From Sepiola atlantica (Eukaryota > Mollusca > Cephalopoda > Sepiida > Sepiolidae), in NCBI GenBank assembly GCA_963556195.1, contig OY744531.1:50335700-50399699 (forward strand): a stretch of 64,000 nt of DNA, given 5' to 3'. The position numbers were made by a program, and so were the translations under genes. The notes under the pieces are model-generated. The model did not search any database, was not told the origin of the DNA, and saw only the letters and a program-made list of their open reading frames with translations. Below, piece after piece: positions 42,379 through 52,009 of the stretch (the first letter of the stretch is position 1; each line of letters begins with the position of its first letter).

Positions 42379-42380
<2 letters not shown>
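42220..42380 (+). mobile_element. tRNA-derived SINE
   Basis: A box TTGGCTCAGACAGTAGAGCG (42230-42249) and B box CAGGGTTCGAGTCTCAG lie at tRNA-like spacing, with TCGGGCTGTCATTA forming the anticodon-arm region. The tail GATGAAACACGTGTCTGTGG then ATGACTATATTT leads into a (TA)n. This is the clearest tRNA-like head in the window. The arms do not pair well enough to call a functional tRNA gene. Confidence 0.85.

Positions 42381-42383
<3 letters not shown>

Positions 42384-42431
<48 letters not shown>
42384..42431. repeat. (TA)n microsatellite at a SINE tail
   Basis: About 24 TA units immediately after the SINE. Confidence 0.95.
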
Positions 42432-42434
<3 letters not shown>

Positions 42435-42494
42435 TAATACATTTCTTTTGTGAGAAATGACAGTGGTTACATAAATAACGATGGGGACTGACGA

Positions 42495-42645
42495 CATGAG
42501 TGTGCCAAGTCCGAATCCAGTCAGTTCCATAGTATCACTTTCACTTAGGGATGTTGGCAACCTTCACGTGATCCCCCTGCAAGAATGCTAACAATAGCAT
42601 TAAGCCGGTCAACCAAGTTGTACCATGCTGACTCATTTACTTTTA
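42495..42645. repeat. Dispersed repeat shared with 3285-3450
   Basis: GAATCCAGTCAGTTCCATAG, GATGTTGGCAACCTTCACGT and TTGTACCATGCTGACTCATT. See 3285-3450. Confidence 0.65.
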
Positions 42646-42834
42646 CTTAGATACATTTTGTTTAAACTTTTTAATTCTTCTAGTCTGTCTTTATTGCTGC
42701 ATTTTTATGGCTTTGAAAACAAATTTTACTTTCAATTTGAAGAGTGGAAACGAATTAAAAGGAAATTCAAGAGAACATATAAATATTTAGTCAAGAAAAT
42801 ACAGAAGAGTAGCTTTTCTCGTTTCCTCTAGAAT

Positions 42835-42848
42835 CTTTTCTTCTTCTT

Positions 42849-42876
<28 letters not shown>
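42835..42876. repeat. (TTC)n microsatellite
   Basis: About 13 TTC units. Confidence 0.95.
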
Positions 42877-42879
<3 letters not shown>

Positions 42880-42999
42880 TCTTGTAAACATCTTTGTAAC
42901 GAAAAGAATTGGCAAAGTTCCAATAAATAGAGATGCATATATTTATTTAAACGAAGCTGCTATCTGTTTCTTTTCTTCCTTTTTCTGTCTCAAGAGACA

Positions 43000-43665
43000 A
43001 TGGATACGCTCTGAAAGGGTACCTGCATGATGAGGAGTTATTAGTAGTTTTTGGACGATTAATCGGTAACCGGAAAAATAGGAACCTTTCAGAATCGAAA
43101 AATATTTAACTTAACTTCTGATTCCAAAAACGATTCATTTAATTTTTTTTCTTTTGTATTTTGTTTAAAACGTAATTTTCCATTTCTGGTACTAATGATG
43201 AAATGATAAAATTGATTAACTGTTTTTAAACTACCAGTCAAAACTAAAATCTATATATCATATTAACGAATTAAAGCAAAAATGGCACCGGAAGAAATGG
43301 CACAGTAAAAATAGTACAGGTAAAATGGCACGAGTTGATGGAAAGGAAAAATGGCACGAGTGAAAAATATAGATGAAAATCTCACAATGAGTTTATCAAA
43401 TCACTATTTTCAATTAATTCCGAGGAAAAGATTAGAGAAAAAATAGTTAGAAAAATAAACTGGTGTAATGTACCCTCCACCCGAAGTGTACTTTTACTTT
43501 TGAGAAAATATATGCACACATTACACGGGTGTTTTACTATAATTCAAAAATTAGAAAAAAACAACTCTATAACTAAATATTCAGAAATTTAAAAAATATC
43601 GGAATCGGTAATTGTATCGGAATCGGGGAAAAGTATTGGAGTCATCCCATCACTAGTTATTAATC
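43000..43665. other. AT-rich region with short dispersed words
   Basis: AAAATGGCAC-type words recur at 43279, 43295, 43324 and 43348. CGGAATCGG occurs twice at 43600-43626. GGAGTCATCCCATCACTAGT near 43640 resembles the terminal inverted repeat of some hAT-type elements, but no partner end was found. Confidence 0.35.
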
Positions 43666-43910
43666 TAAAAAGTGTTTTACAATCATCAACCCAACATGGA
43701 TCACGTCCAGTAGCATAGAGAAATCCAAAACGATCAGAAGTAATGCTAGGATAAGCTGAAACAAACTCATGTTATTTCAGCCTTTTCTTTCTCCTAGATT
43801 GGTTGTGCTATCGAAGCTTGAGCATATATCTAAGGGGATGAGAGATGAATTCATACCTTTTACAAGAGTATCAAAAAAAAATGACTACGGCTACTTTCCC
43901 TTCCAAACTT

Positions 43911-44002
43911 ATGGCACTTGGTCTTCTCAAACAGTCACCCATCTAAGTACTGATCAGGCTCAATGTTATTTAACTCTGGTAATTAGACAAGAATTGACAT
44001 TT

Positions 44003-44004
<2 letters not shown>
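43911..44004 (-). repeat. 5S rRNA-derived sequence, copy 1
   Basis: The minus strand reads TTGTCTAATTACCAGAGTTA, AATAACATTGAGCCTGATCA, GTACTTAGATGGGTGACTGT then AGACCAAGTGCC. It follows eukaryotic 5S rRNA from about nucleotide 30 to the end (canonical GCCTGGTTAGTACTTGGATG, GGAGACC and CCGGGTGC are all recognisable). The internal control region, where TFIIIA and polymerase III factors bind, is covered but altered. The 5' end is lost into a (TA)n at 44009. It shares non-canonical bases with 51529-51638. Confidence 0.75.

Positions 44005-44008
<4 letters not shown>

Positions 44009-44062
<54 letters not shown>
44009..44062. repeat. (TA)n microsatellite
   Basis: About 27 TA units bordering the 5S-derived sequence and leading to the long hairpin at 44130. 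Confidence 0.95.
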
Positions 44063-44066
<4 letters not shown>

Positions 44067-44129
44067 AGGTTAGAGGGAGAACCTCAGTAGAGTGCTCAAT
44101 TATTAAGAAAATTAAAAAATAAGAGCGTA

Positions 44130-44369
44130 ATATTTATTCATATATAAATTACAGAAATCAAAACAACATTGAGACCGTCGGTTTCAACTCCAAACAAAGG
44201 GGGCCTATAATTGGTCTCCTTTACCAGACTCTCTTCAGCCTCTGTTTATATCTAGAGGCTGAAGAGAGTCCGATAAAGGACACCAATTATAAGTCTCCTT
44301 TGTTTGAATTTGAAACTGAAGGTACAGACGTTGTTCTGATCTTCTGTGATACATATATAAATAAATATA
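44130..44369. mobile_element. Long hairpin, arms ~115 bp
   Basis: Arms 44130-44243 and 44254-44369 pair over their whole length around a 10-base loop. Examples: AGACTCTCTTCAGCCTCT with AGAGGCTGAAGAGAGTC, TATAATTGGT with ACCAATTATA, AACAAAGG with CCTTTGTT, and an outer AATATTTATT block. Divergence is about 15% by eye. No coding potential. AT-rich ends flank it. Confidence 0.9.
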
Positions 44370-44750
44370 TAATATATATGTAAATTATTATTGGATATAC
44401 TATAGAAAAATGATAGTTTCAATACAATTGGTCTCTAGAGTGGGGACTGCAATTTTGACGAACCTCAATTTTCTCTGTTTATATTTTGTTCCGGGATTCT
44501 GATAAGAATGATCGTTGTTTTTTATGGTAAACTAACTGGATTTTCTGTTTACTATACACATTTGTGTTTACTATTGTAAATCCGATGTCTTGCTTTGGAT
44601 ATAAATTATTATAAAATGATATATTAATAATTCTTGAAATATATCAATAAGCGTTATTTAATGCTAAGTATTGAGCTCGTCTTTTGAAATTGAAATTCGA
44701 TCCATTTGTGAATCAATCTGATCTATATAAATTTAATTTATATTGTTATA

Positions 44751-44756
<6 letters not shown>

Positions 44757-44786
<30 letters not shown>

Positions 44787-45011
44787 GAAAAATGGAAAAA
44801 GGAAAGACCAAAAATTAAAAGTGGCATCTCAACATTTCGTCTTAATGCTGTGAAGGCTTTTTCAAAAGTGACAAGAATTTTTTTCCAAAAGTAGCAACAG
44901 ACGAGAAGACTTGTTGCTACTTCTTTTTACTTTTCTTGTCACTCTTAAAAAAGCCTTTGACGGTGAAACATTGATATACCACGCTTAGTTTTTTATCTAA
45001 TTTTTCTTTCA
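44757..45011. mobile_element. Long hairpin adjoining (TA)n, arms ~100 bp
   Basis: The (TA)n at 44757-44781 abuts arm 44783-44900, which pairs with 44911-45011 around a ~10-base loop. Examples: AAAAGTAGCAACA with TGTTGCTACTT, AAGTGACAAGAA with TTCTTGTCACT, AAGGCTTTTT with AAAAAGCCTT, and GAAAGAAAAA with TTTTTCTTTC at the outside. Confidence 0.88.
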
Positions 45012-45029
45012 TCTTGTTCGATTTATTTT

Positions 45030-45780
45030 GTCCTAATAATTTATCATATATATGCCTGTTAAATACTAGTATGTACCGTAAAAACGTTTTATTATACTAA
45101 ATATCTGTCGGATGTTATAGTCCATTATTTTGTTTATGTTCAGACTTTCAATGAGGCAGAATTATTCGCGATTTGCTTGGCCATTTCGGTGCAGGCGTAT
45201 TGCTTAAATCTGTCAATCATCATAAAGGTCACAACTGCTTGTTTCACTGACCCCACTCTGATGTTTGCTGACATATACCCACAGTAAAAAGAATCTGCTG
45301 TATATGAATATATGCATTCATTATCCTCCTACTGTTGCCATTTTTTCGTTCAAAGACTGGCATGTTAAATCATATCAACTTTCCTGAAAAAAGGGCAGCC
45401 ATCTTGTCATGACATTTTTTCAAAGTTTTCTCTTTTGCGTGTTAACTCATGTGGAAAATACGTTTTGATTCCAAGTTTTAATTAAAAAACAAAAACAATT
45501 TAAAAGCTACTATTTTTAATCAGTAAATGTTTTATTAGAATAAACACCACAGAACTGCCAAATTGCTATGAGTGAAAATCTGGATGTTTCACCAAAAATA
45601 TTTCACTAAAAGTGTGTAGATTCATACAATAAACTCGAAAGATGCAGACAAAAAATCTGTAGATTCATGCAAAACAAAAATCTAGATATTTCATCACTGA
45701 TGAATGGTGTGCTAGAAATATTGTTAATAGTTTGAATAAAAACAGCAAAAGGCATAGAACATGTTCCTCATGTATAAAGA
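45030..45780. other. No recognisable feature
   Basis: AT-rich unique-looking sequence without motif. Confidence 0.45.
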
Positions 45781-45834
45781 AATGCTGTGTCTGCATTTAT
45801 TATTGATATATATATATATATAAATATTTTACAA

Positions 45835-45945
45835 TATCCACATTCCAATATGTTTCATCTTAACCAAGAATCATCAGTGTGGCTAGGTATAACTGTATCT
45901 CCGGTCACAGGATTCTCAACCCTGTCCTAAAGTCACCTTTAACTT
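45835..45945 (-). repeat. SINE fragment (39725 family)
   Basis: The plus-strand view TATGTTTCATCTTAACCAAG, AATCATCAGTGTGGCTAGGT, CACAGGATTCTCAACCCTGT then AAAGTCACC follows 39745-39820 with a degenerate head. Confidence 0.55.
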
Positions 45946-46079
45946 CTATTCAGCATCTTTACCCCCATGACCATGAAAGGGAATAATACCTATATTCATT
46001 AAATAAACACAGTCAGCCTCCATAGAGTGTTCAAGCAAGAAGGGGGGAGGGGGGACTTTGCAATATTGCTGTATGTATG

Positions 46080-46084
<5 letters not shown>

Positions 46085-46117
<33 letters not shown>

Positions 46118-46290
46118 TGGGAAATTTTTTGTTTATAGGAGTTAATCCTATGAAACTACAATGTTTATGAGATAGTGTTCAGTAAGAAGCAAAACTATAT
46201 TATAGTATGAATTTTTATTTTTACAAACATTTTGGCTACATATGTGAATACATGTTTCAATTACGACCTTATTCGACGTCTAACATCGTC
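46085..46290 (+). repeat. Dispersed AT-rich repeat shared with 61180-61440
   Basis: After a (TA)n, GTTTATAGGAGTTAATCCTA, TTATGAGATAGTGTTCAGTA, AACATTTTGGCTACATATGT correspond in order to 61440-61270 on the minus strand, and the last word also to 61200-61222 on the plus strand. Confidence 0.65.
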
Positions 46291-46589
46291 AGATCACTGA
46301 CAGAACAGATTCTGAACAAGCCTGATAGATTTAGAAAGGATGATATTCTAATTTATTATCCAATCTCTGATCGTGTAAAGTTTTGGTAGAAGGTCAGGGA
46401 AGTTGGGAAAATGTATAATTACAGAAAAGGGCAAGAGCCTCCTTGGTAGTTACTCCAGGGTTCGAGTCCTTGAACTATCAGACGGATAACGTCAGCCCAG
46501 GTAAGACGTTTACCTCCACGACACTTATTAGTCACAAGGCAAGAAAAAAAAACCCTATTCAAAGAATCTCTTCATTCTACTCACACTAA

Positions 46590-47060
46590 ACTGCTGACTC
46601 GAGAAAACAGCAATTCTTCCCCTTTTTATACGAAACATTACTCAACGAATGTGAGGACTAAAGAACAAAGTAGGCTGAAAGTACATCCGGGGTGCACGTT
46701 TTCTACCCTCTATATTAACTCCTGATGATCATCATAAAGGTCGAAAGCGCTCGAGATGGACCACAAAACAAAACTTGGATGCATATTTTTTTATGGAAAT
46801 CGCTCCAGACAAGGCATGAACCCACTTGATGTAAGGAGCTAACAAGAACGAAATATGATTATCGCAAAGACAGAAGATGCTTATTGAAAACACCAAGGCT
46901 ATAGCTACGAGGAAAACAGTGAGCAGGAAGAGAGTTCCACAAGCCTGCAGTTCTTGGAAAGAAGTTACTGGAATAGGAAACTGTATTACAATGATGTATC
47001 AAAACAGCGAATTGATAGAGACCACTATACCAACAAGTCAAACGAGCTGGAAGACAAGAA
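46590..47060 (-). pseudogene. LINE C-terminal fragment with 3' UTR
   Basis: The minus frame 47041-46859 encodes LTCWYSGLYQFAVL-like sequence, then SSNFFPRTAGLWNSLPAHCF then FNKHLLSLR, the terminal motif of the LINE family. 46850-46790 is the 3' UTR (CATCAAGTGGGTTCATGCCT). 46600-46690 is a repeat also found at 28040-28165. The plus-strand 96-codon frame here is a shadow. Confidence 0.75.
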
Positions 47061-47204
47061 ACGGAAATAGATCACACAATTCCGAAGAAAAACTCAGAAA
47101 ATTGCTTGTAGAATCGAGAAGACAATTTAAAAAATACAAAAGCGGAAGACTCGTCTGTTTTTTGTAACCAGACTTACCTTCATAACCATTTGCTGCTAAT
47201 ATAT

Positions 47205-47262
47205 ATAGAGGGAGGAAGAGAGCGAGAGAGAGAGTGAGAGAGAGCGAGAGAGAGAGAGAGAA
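47205..47262. repeat. (GA)n microsatellite
   Basis: Imperfect GA and GAGC units. Confidence 0.9.
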
Positions 47263-47571
47263 TTAAAGTCAAAAGGATAGACTTGGGTAGAGTACAAATG
47301 GACAAAAGAATAAACCAACCTGAAATGTAAGGGAGGTTAAGTCGAATTATAACCTTCTATACTCAAAATACTGCAACTCAATGATTGAACCTTCATGTCA
47401 AACAGAGCTACAGTAGAGTAAGTTCAAAACAAATAAAACAAATAAATTTATAACATTATTTATATAAGTTCTCAGAATTCAAAATTAACAAAGTTTTTGC
47501 GTACGATCGTTTCTAAGATTTATTTAATTTCAAACAAGAGGTTGGCATGGACGAGTAAATTATAAAGGTGG

Positions 47572-48227
47572 TTGGAAATATCAAAACAGAACTTATCAAT
47601 CCAGTATATATTCAAATCGAATAGTCTATCGGATGGAAAAATTATGAGATGCTTTAATTGTGACTCTGCTAAACACTTTTCAAGAGATTGTAGACATCAT
47701 CAGGAAAATATAAAAAGCATACAAGAGATTCACATAACTCTATTTAACACAGAACTCCATGCTTCTGGGTTGGTTAAGGAGTGTTTTGGAATGTGCATAT
47801 TAGATAGTGCATGCACGAAAACTGTCACCGGAAAAACTTGACTGTACGTTTTTATTGATGTTCTTTCTGATCAAGAAAAATACTTAGTTGAATATTCTTT
47901 TATTGATAAAACATTCAAGTTTGGAGATGGAGCTGAGGTTACTGCAACTAGGAAAGTAAAATTTCCAGCAGTTATTGCCAGAAAAAAGTGTTTATTGAGT
48001 CCTGTATAGTGAATAATGAAATTTTGTTGCTGTTGAGTAAAACCTCCATGAAGAAAGCTGGAATTATTTTAAATTTAGTGAATGATACAGCAAGGATTCT
48101 TGGTGGAGCAATAGATTTGGTTTACACCTCATCAGGCCACGACTGTATTCCACTTACAAATTTGTTATTTAACAAGCGAGGTGAATTGAGAGTCTCGGTG
48201 TTGCACATAACTTCTGTAAAAAATTAA
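47572..48227 (+). pseudogene. Copia gag zinc knuckle, protease and pre-integrase region
   Basis: MRCFNCDSAKHFSRDCRHHQ is a CX2CX4HX4C nucleic-acid-binding knuckle of the nucleocapsid (~residues 25-38 of the first open frame). It is followed by CILDSACTKTVTG, the aspartic protease active-site region (D-S-A in place of the usual D-S-G/D-T-G). A stop at ~47840 and a frameshift lead to NNEILLLLSKTSMKKAGIIL then TSSGHDCIPL, typical of the protease to integrase junction in animal copia elements. It is broken and not translatable as one product. Confidence 0.82.
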
Positions 48228-48244
48228 CACTGGAAGAAAATGAA

Positions 48245-49076
48245 AAATAAGCAATAAAGTTGCATAGACAATTTTCACATGCCTCAAAAGAAAAGTTGTG
48301 TAAACTTGTTTGGGGAAGTAAAGATTTTTGTGATGCTGAATTCCTTAAGGTAATTGAAAAATGTTGCGATTCATGTGAAATATGCATGAAATATAAACGT
48401 GTACTATTACGTCCAGTGGTATCTATGCCCATGGCTGATAAATTCAACCAAGTTGTGCATATGGACTTAAAGGAATATATTCACAATAAAACTTGGATTT
48501 TGCATATGCTTGATTCTGCCACAAGATATCCTGCAGCCTGTTTATTGTTTTCTAAACAACAAGATGAAATTGTGCAAAACATTTACCAAATGTGGATATC
48601 ATATTTAGGTGCAACTAGAAAGTCCTTAAGTGATAATGGAGGGGAATTTTCAAATGAAAAATATAAAGATGAATGAAAAATTAAATATAGAAAAGGCAAC
48701 AACACCAGGTGAATCACCAATTAGCAACGGGATTGTGGAGCGGCATAATAAGATATTGGCGGAGGCATTTTTAAAAACTATTGCAGATCTGAAATGTGAA
48801 CCAAAAATTGCACTTGCATGGGCAGTAAGTGCCAAGAACACTTTACAAAATAATGGCGGTTTTAGTCCAAACCAATTAGTATTTGGAGTTAACTCTAACC
48901 TTCCGTCAATCTTAGAGGATGAACTTCCAGCTATGGAGAGTTTATCTAGTGATATTATACGTCAGAACATGAAAGTTTCACACAGTGCCAGACAAAACTA
49001 TATTGCAGCTGAATCAAGTGAAAAATTCAGGAGAGCACTCAGACATAAGGTTCGTACTTATTCAGATGTGATGTAA
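48245..49076 (+). pseudogene. Copia integrase
   Basis: The first frame (48260-48676) gives HRQFSHASKEKLCKLVW then CCDSCEICMKYKR, the HHCC zinc-binding N-terminal domain. VVHMDLKEY, LDSATRYPAACLLF and LSDNGGEFSNEKYK supply the first and second catalytic aspartates. A +1 shift near 48650 leads to the second frame (48630-49076) with SPISNGIVERHNKILAEAFL, the catalytic glutamate. All three DDE residues are therefore visible across one frameshift. It would join element DNA into the host genome if intact. Confidence 0.88.
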
Positions 49077-49179
49077 GATAGTAACTGAAAAATATATAGA
49101 CAGCGAAAAGAAAAGTAAAACAAGATTAGTGGCCCATGGATTTGAAGAGGAAACTAGCAATCTTAGGAAAGATTCTCTC

Positions 49180-49770
49180 ACCTGCAGTAGAGAGTGTCTA
49201 TGCTTGGTATTTTTTACAGCAGCCTTGATGTTCTGGAGGTTGCAATCTATTGATATAACAGCAGCATTTCTATAAGGAGAGGTATTTCTGCGTCCATCTC
49301 GTGATGTCTGTCCAAAAACTGAGGTTTGGCATCTTAAAACATGCATCTACGGATTGAATGATGCGCCCATATCTTGGTACAAAAGAATTAAAGAAGTATT
49401 CTTACACCTGGGAGGTACAATTAGTTCGTATGACAATGCCTTATTCAAGTGGTATAAAAGTGGATCACTCAGAGGAATTTTGGTTAGTCATGTGGATGAT
49501 TTTTCCTTCTGTGGTAATGCCTTTTTCAAGAACAGATTATAGGAAAACTAAAGAGAATGTTTAAGGTTAGCGCAAATGAAGATGGATCATTTAAGTATCT
49601 GGGATTGGAAGTTGTGCAAAATAGAGAATGGGGTGGAAATAAAACAAGAATCTAACATTTCCACCATAACATCAATTAGCATAGCTAGAAGTTGTACAAG
49701 GATGACAGATGAATTGACTGCAGAAGAGAAAACTGACTTAAAACGCTTAAGTGGACAAATGATGTGAGTT
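49180..49770 (+). pseudogene. Copia reverse transcriptase
   Basis: A short run with IDITAAFL (copia RT motif A region, D-x-x-x-A-F-L) precedes WHLKTCIYGLNDAPISWYKR (motif B region; copia usual L-K-x-x-L-Y-G-L-K-Q-A-P-R-x-W). ILVSHVDDFSFCG carries the catalytic V-D-D, with histidine where tyrosine is usual. At least three frameshifts or stops interrupt it, and the N-terminal third is largely unrecognisable. Confidence 0.85.
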
Positions 49771-49859
49771 GCTTCACAAACAAAACCGGATCTAAGTTAT
49801 GAAACGTGTTATGAGCAATACAGGAAAACATCCAACTGTGAAAATGCTACAAGAGGCTG

Positions 49860-50398
49860 ACTAAATTGAAGGCAAGGAAAACTGTGCTAAAATTTCTTAA
49901 TTCAGGTAATCCGAAAAAAATGAAAGTCTTGGCATATTAGGATGCTACATATACTAGCCTGAAAGATGGATCATCTCAAGGTGGTATCATTGTTTTCATT
50001 CAAGGCGAAAACAAGAAGGTGGCACCTATTAGCTGGCAATCTAAAAAGTTTAACAGGGTAACAAAAAGTCAATTAGCGTCTGAAATTTTGGCATTAAGTG
50101 AGGCAACGGATGCAGGATTCTTTGCCCCTTCTTTGGTGCAAGAAACCTTTGGCATGGCTGTATTGCCACCAGTACAATGCTATACAGACAATAGATAACT
50201 GACTAGTGCTTTGTGCACTACATACATTGTGGCTGACAGGAGACTGAGAGTGGACATGGCAAGACTGAGAGATATGGTGTTATAAGGGGAAATCGAGGTA
50301 TTTTGGATAGGTGGGAAAATGCAATTGGTGAATTCATTAACAAAAAGAGGTGCTTCTATGCTGAAATTGTTGGAAGTACTGGATACAACTAAACTTTA
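49860..50398 (+). pseudogene. Copia RNase H and C terminus
   Basis: DATYTSLKDGSSQGGIIVFI begins RNase H with its first aspartate. SQLASEILALSEATDAGF supplies the glutamate, and QCYTDNR the third position. LRVDMARLRDM and FWIGGKMQLVNSLTKRGASM then LLEVLDTTKL form the conserved C-terminal block, ending at a stop at 50396-50398. Two internal stops are present. Confidence 0.85.
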
Positions 50399-50658
50399 AA
50401 AAAATGATTTACTAAAGGTAGCTGCAATGTTGATTGTGAGTTATTCCGCCTTTAGCAGTTTTGAGTGATCTCCCTTGATATCCGGAAGTATAAGAGACTG
50501 ATTTGGAAGAGAGGAGGGTTCTTCAGTCTTGGAGTACTTCATATATGAACCAGACCGTGGAGAGCTTTAACAGTTCGATAATATATGAAGATTAAGAAAT
50601 TGGAAGAGAGATGAAATGTATGGTTATGGATTGATTGTTTCTATGGTCATTGGAATTC

Positions 50659-50666
<8 letters not shown>

Positions 50667-50700
<34 letters not shown>
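50667..50700. repeat. (TA)n microsatellite
   Basis: About 17 TA units downstream of the copia relic. Confidence 0.9.
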
Positions 50701-50702
<2 letters not shown>

Positions 50703-50709
50703 TGCGTGT

Positions 50710-51430
50710 GTGTGTTCATTATTTTGCCACCTGTTGGTTCCCTACTTCTGGATAACTTTCAATCCAATTTTTAAGATTTAGTTAGTAACTGCTTGTTTAT
50801 TTTCCATAGCATCATCAGCATCCTTATTGATTCTGCTGTAGATTTAATTGGACATTTGAGAAGGCTTGCATGATAGAACATCTGAGGCTAAGGAATATGT
50901 GTGTCCTTGTTTTCTGTTGAAGAATGTACAAAGAATTCCACAGATTATCACTTGGTAAGGGTTTCTTGTCAGAAGGAAAATCTAAAAGTGTGTGTGTGTG
51001 TGAGGGGAGGGCGACAGAATTCCTACAATTTTTGGAAAATCTCAACAAAAAATAAAAAATAAAAGAAACTATTAATATCAGCACCGTTTGGTTTTAAACA
51101 AGAACACTTACGGAGCAAGGTTGAATAATATTCCACCTGATCAGTGCCGACACTAGGTCCTCGTGGATAACTTTCCCTTTGCTGGAGGCTTTCCAACACT
51201 GCAACCACAGATCATGTTAGGAATTCAGAAAAAAAATTATTTGCGATTTTACATTCTGACGACAAGTTTCTTGGATTCATTTATTGTTAACGTTTTTCTC
51301 TGATGTGTGTTAACCACAAAAGACATTTAAGGAGAGAAGTGAAGCATGTGTGGTCCTCTGTCCTGTCCTGATGCGGTTGAACCAGTTTCCTCTAAAGGAG
51401 GAAGTTTCTAGAGAATATTAAATTTACAAG
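50710..51430. other. No recognisable feature
   Basis: A (GT)n of ~8 units at 50990-51002. Otherwise nothing identified. Confidence 0.4.
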
Positions 51431-51528
51431 AGGTCCCCAGTGGCATGTGTATCTCGTTCAGGCGAGATAATTTTAACGTTAGTTTTTGCAGTTTTGTGCA
51501 TGGATATGTTGCTATTCTCTCACATACA

Positions 51529-51638
51529 GCACCTGGTATTTCTAAATTGTCAACCATCTGGTACTTACCAGGCTCAACATTACTTAACTCTGGTGTTTCA
51601 ACGTGATTATGCCGTATGCAGGATTAATGGTTGTTTAC
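51529..51638 (-). repeat. 5S rRNA-derived sequence, copy 2 (near full length)
   Basis: The minus strand follows 5S rRNA almost end to end: TGTAAACAACCATTAATCCT (5' stem region), ACCAGAGTTAAGTAATGTTG, AGCCTGGTAAGTACCAGATG, GTTGACAATTTAGAAATACC then AGGTGC at the 3' end. The canonical words GCCTGGTTAGTACTTGGATG, GGAGACCGC and GGGAATACCGGGTGC align without large gaps. Many substitutions rule out a functional gene. It shares CAGAGTTAA(A/G)TAA and TTGAGCCTG with 43911-44004. Confidence 0.8.
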
Positions 51639-51640
51639 AT

Positions 51641-51985
51641 TATTCAAGTAGTATTGATTGCAGGAGAGATAACTCATGTTTTACTCATTCAAATAGTAGT
51701 GATCACAGGGGTAGACAATTCATGCTTTACTTATTTAAGTAGTAGTGATCGCAGGAGTAGACACTCAGGCTTTGTGATGTGTGCTATATAGAGTATAAAT
51801 AGTACCGCTCAATCGAGTTTACTTATTCAAGTTGTAGTGGTCGCAGGGGTAGACAACTCATGCTTTATTTCAACTCATGCTTTGCTTATTCAAGTAGTAG
51901 TAACTGCATGGGGGAGATAACACTTGCTTTACTTATTCAAGTTGTAGTGATCGCATGAGTAGACAACTCATGTTCTACTTGAATT
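51641..51985. repeat. Minisatellite, ~45-bp unit, bounded by inverted 5S-like ends
   Basis: Six to seven diverged units of the form TTCAAGTAGTAGTGATCGCA, GGGGTAGACAACTCATGCTT, TACTTA. On the left is the 5' end of the 5S-derived sequence in minus orientation (51621-51648). On the right, 51979-52005 is the same 5' end in plus orientation, so a ~27-bp inverted repeat encloses the array. Open frames through it are compositional. Confidence 0.8.
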
Positions 51986-52009
51986 GTGTAAACAACCATT
52001 AATCACAAC

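Larger units (their letters stand above)
47560..50398 (+). mobile_element. Ty1/copia-type LTR retrotransposon relic (pol region)
   Basis: The domains occur in copia order (protease, integrase, RT, RNase H) over ~2.8 kb. Integrase before RT separates it from gypsy-type elements. Most of gag and the 5' LTR were not found. About a dozen stops and frameshifts are scattered through it. Sequence after 50400 (50428-50645) may be the 3' LTR, but no matching 5' copy is visible. Gene-level parts are listed separately. Confidence 0.88.

Noticed and set aside
50428..50645. 3' LTR of the copia relic
   Set aside because: It lies in the right place, but no second copy upstream of 47560 could be found, so an LTR cannot be supported.
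51529..51638. Functional 5S rRNA gene
   Set aside because: Too many substitutions throughout, including the internal control region, and no T-run terminator in the right place.
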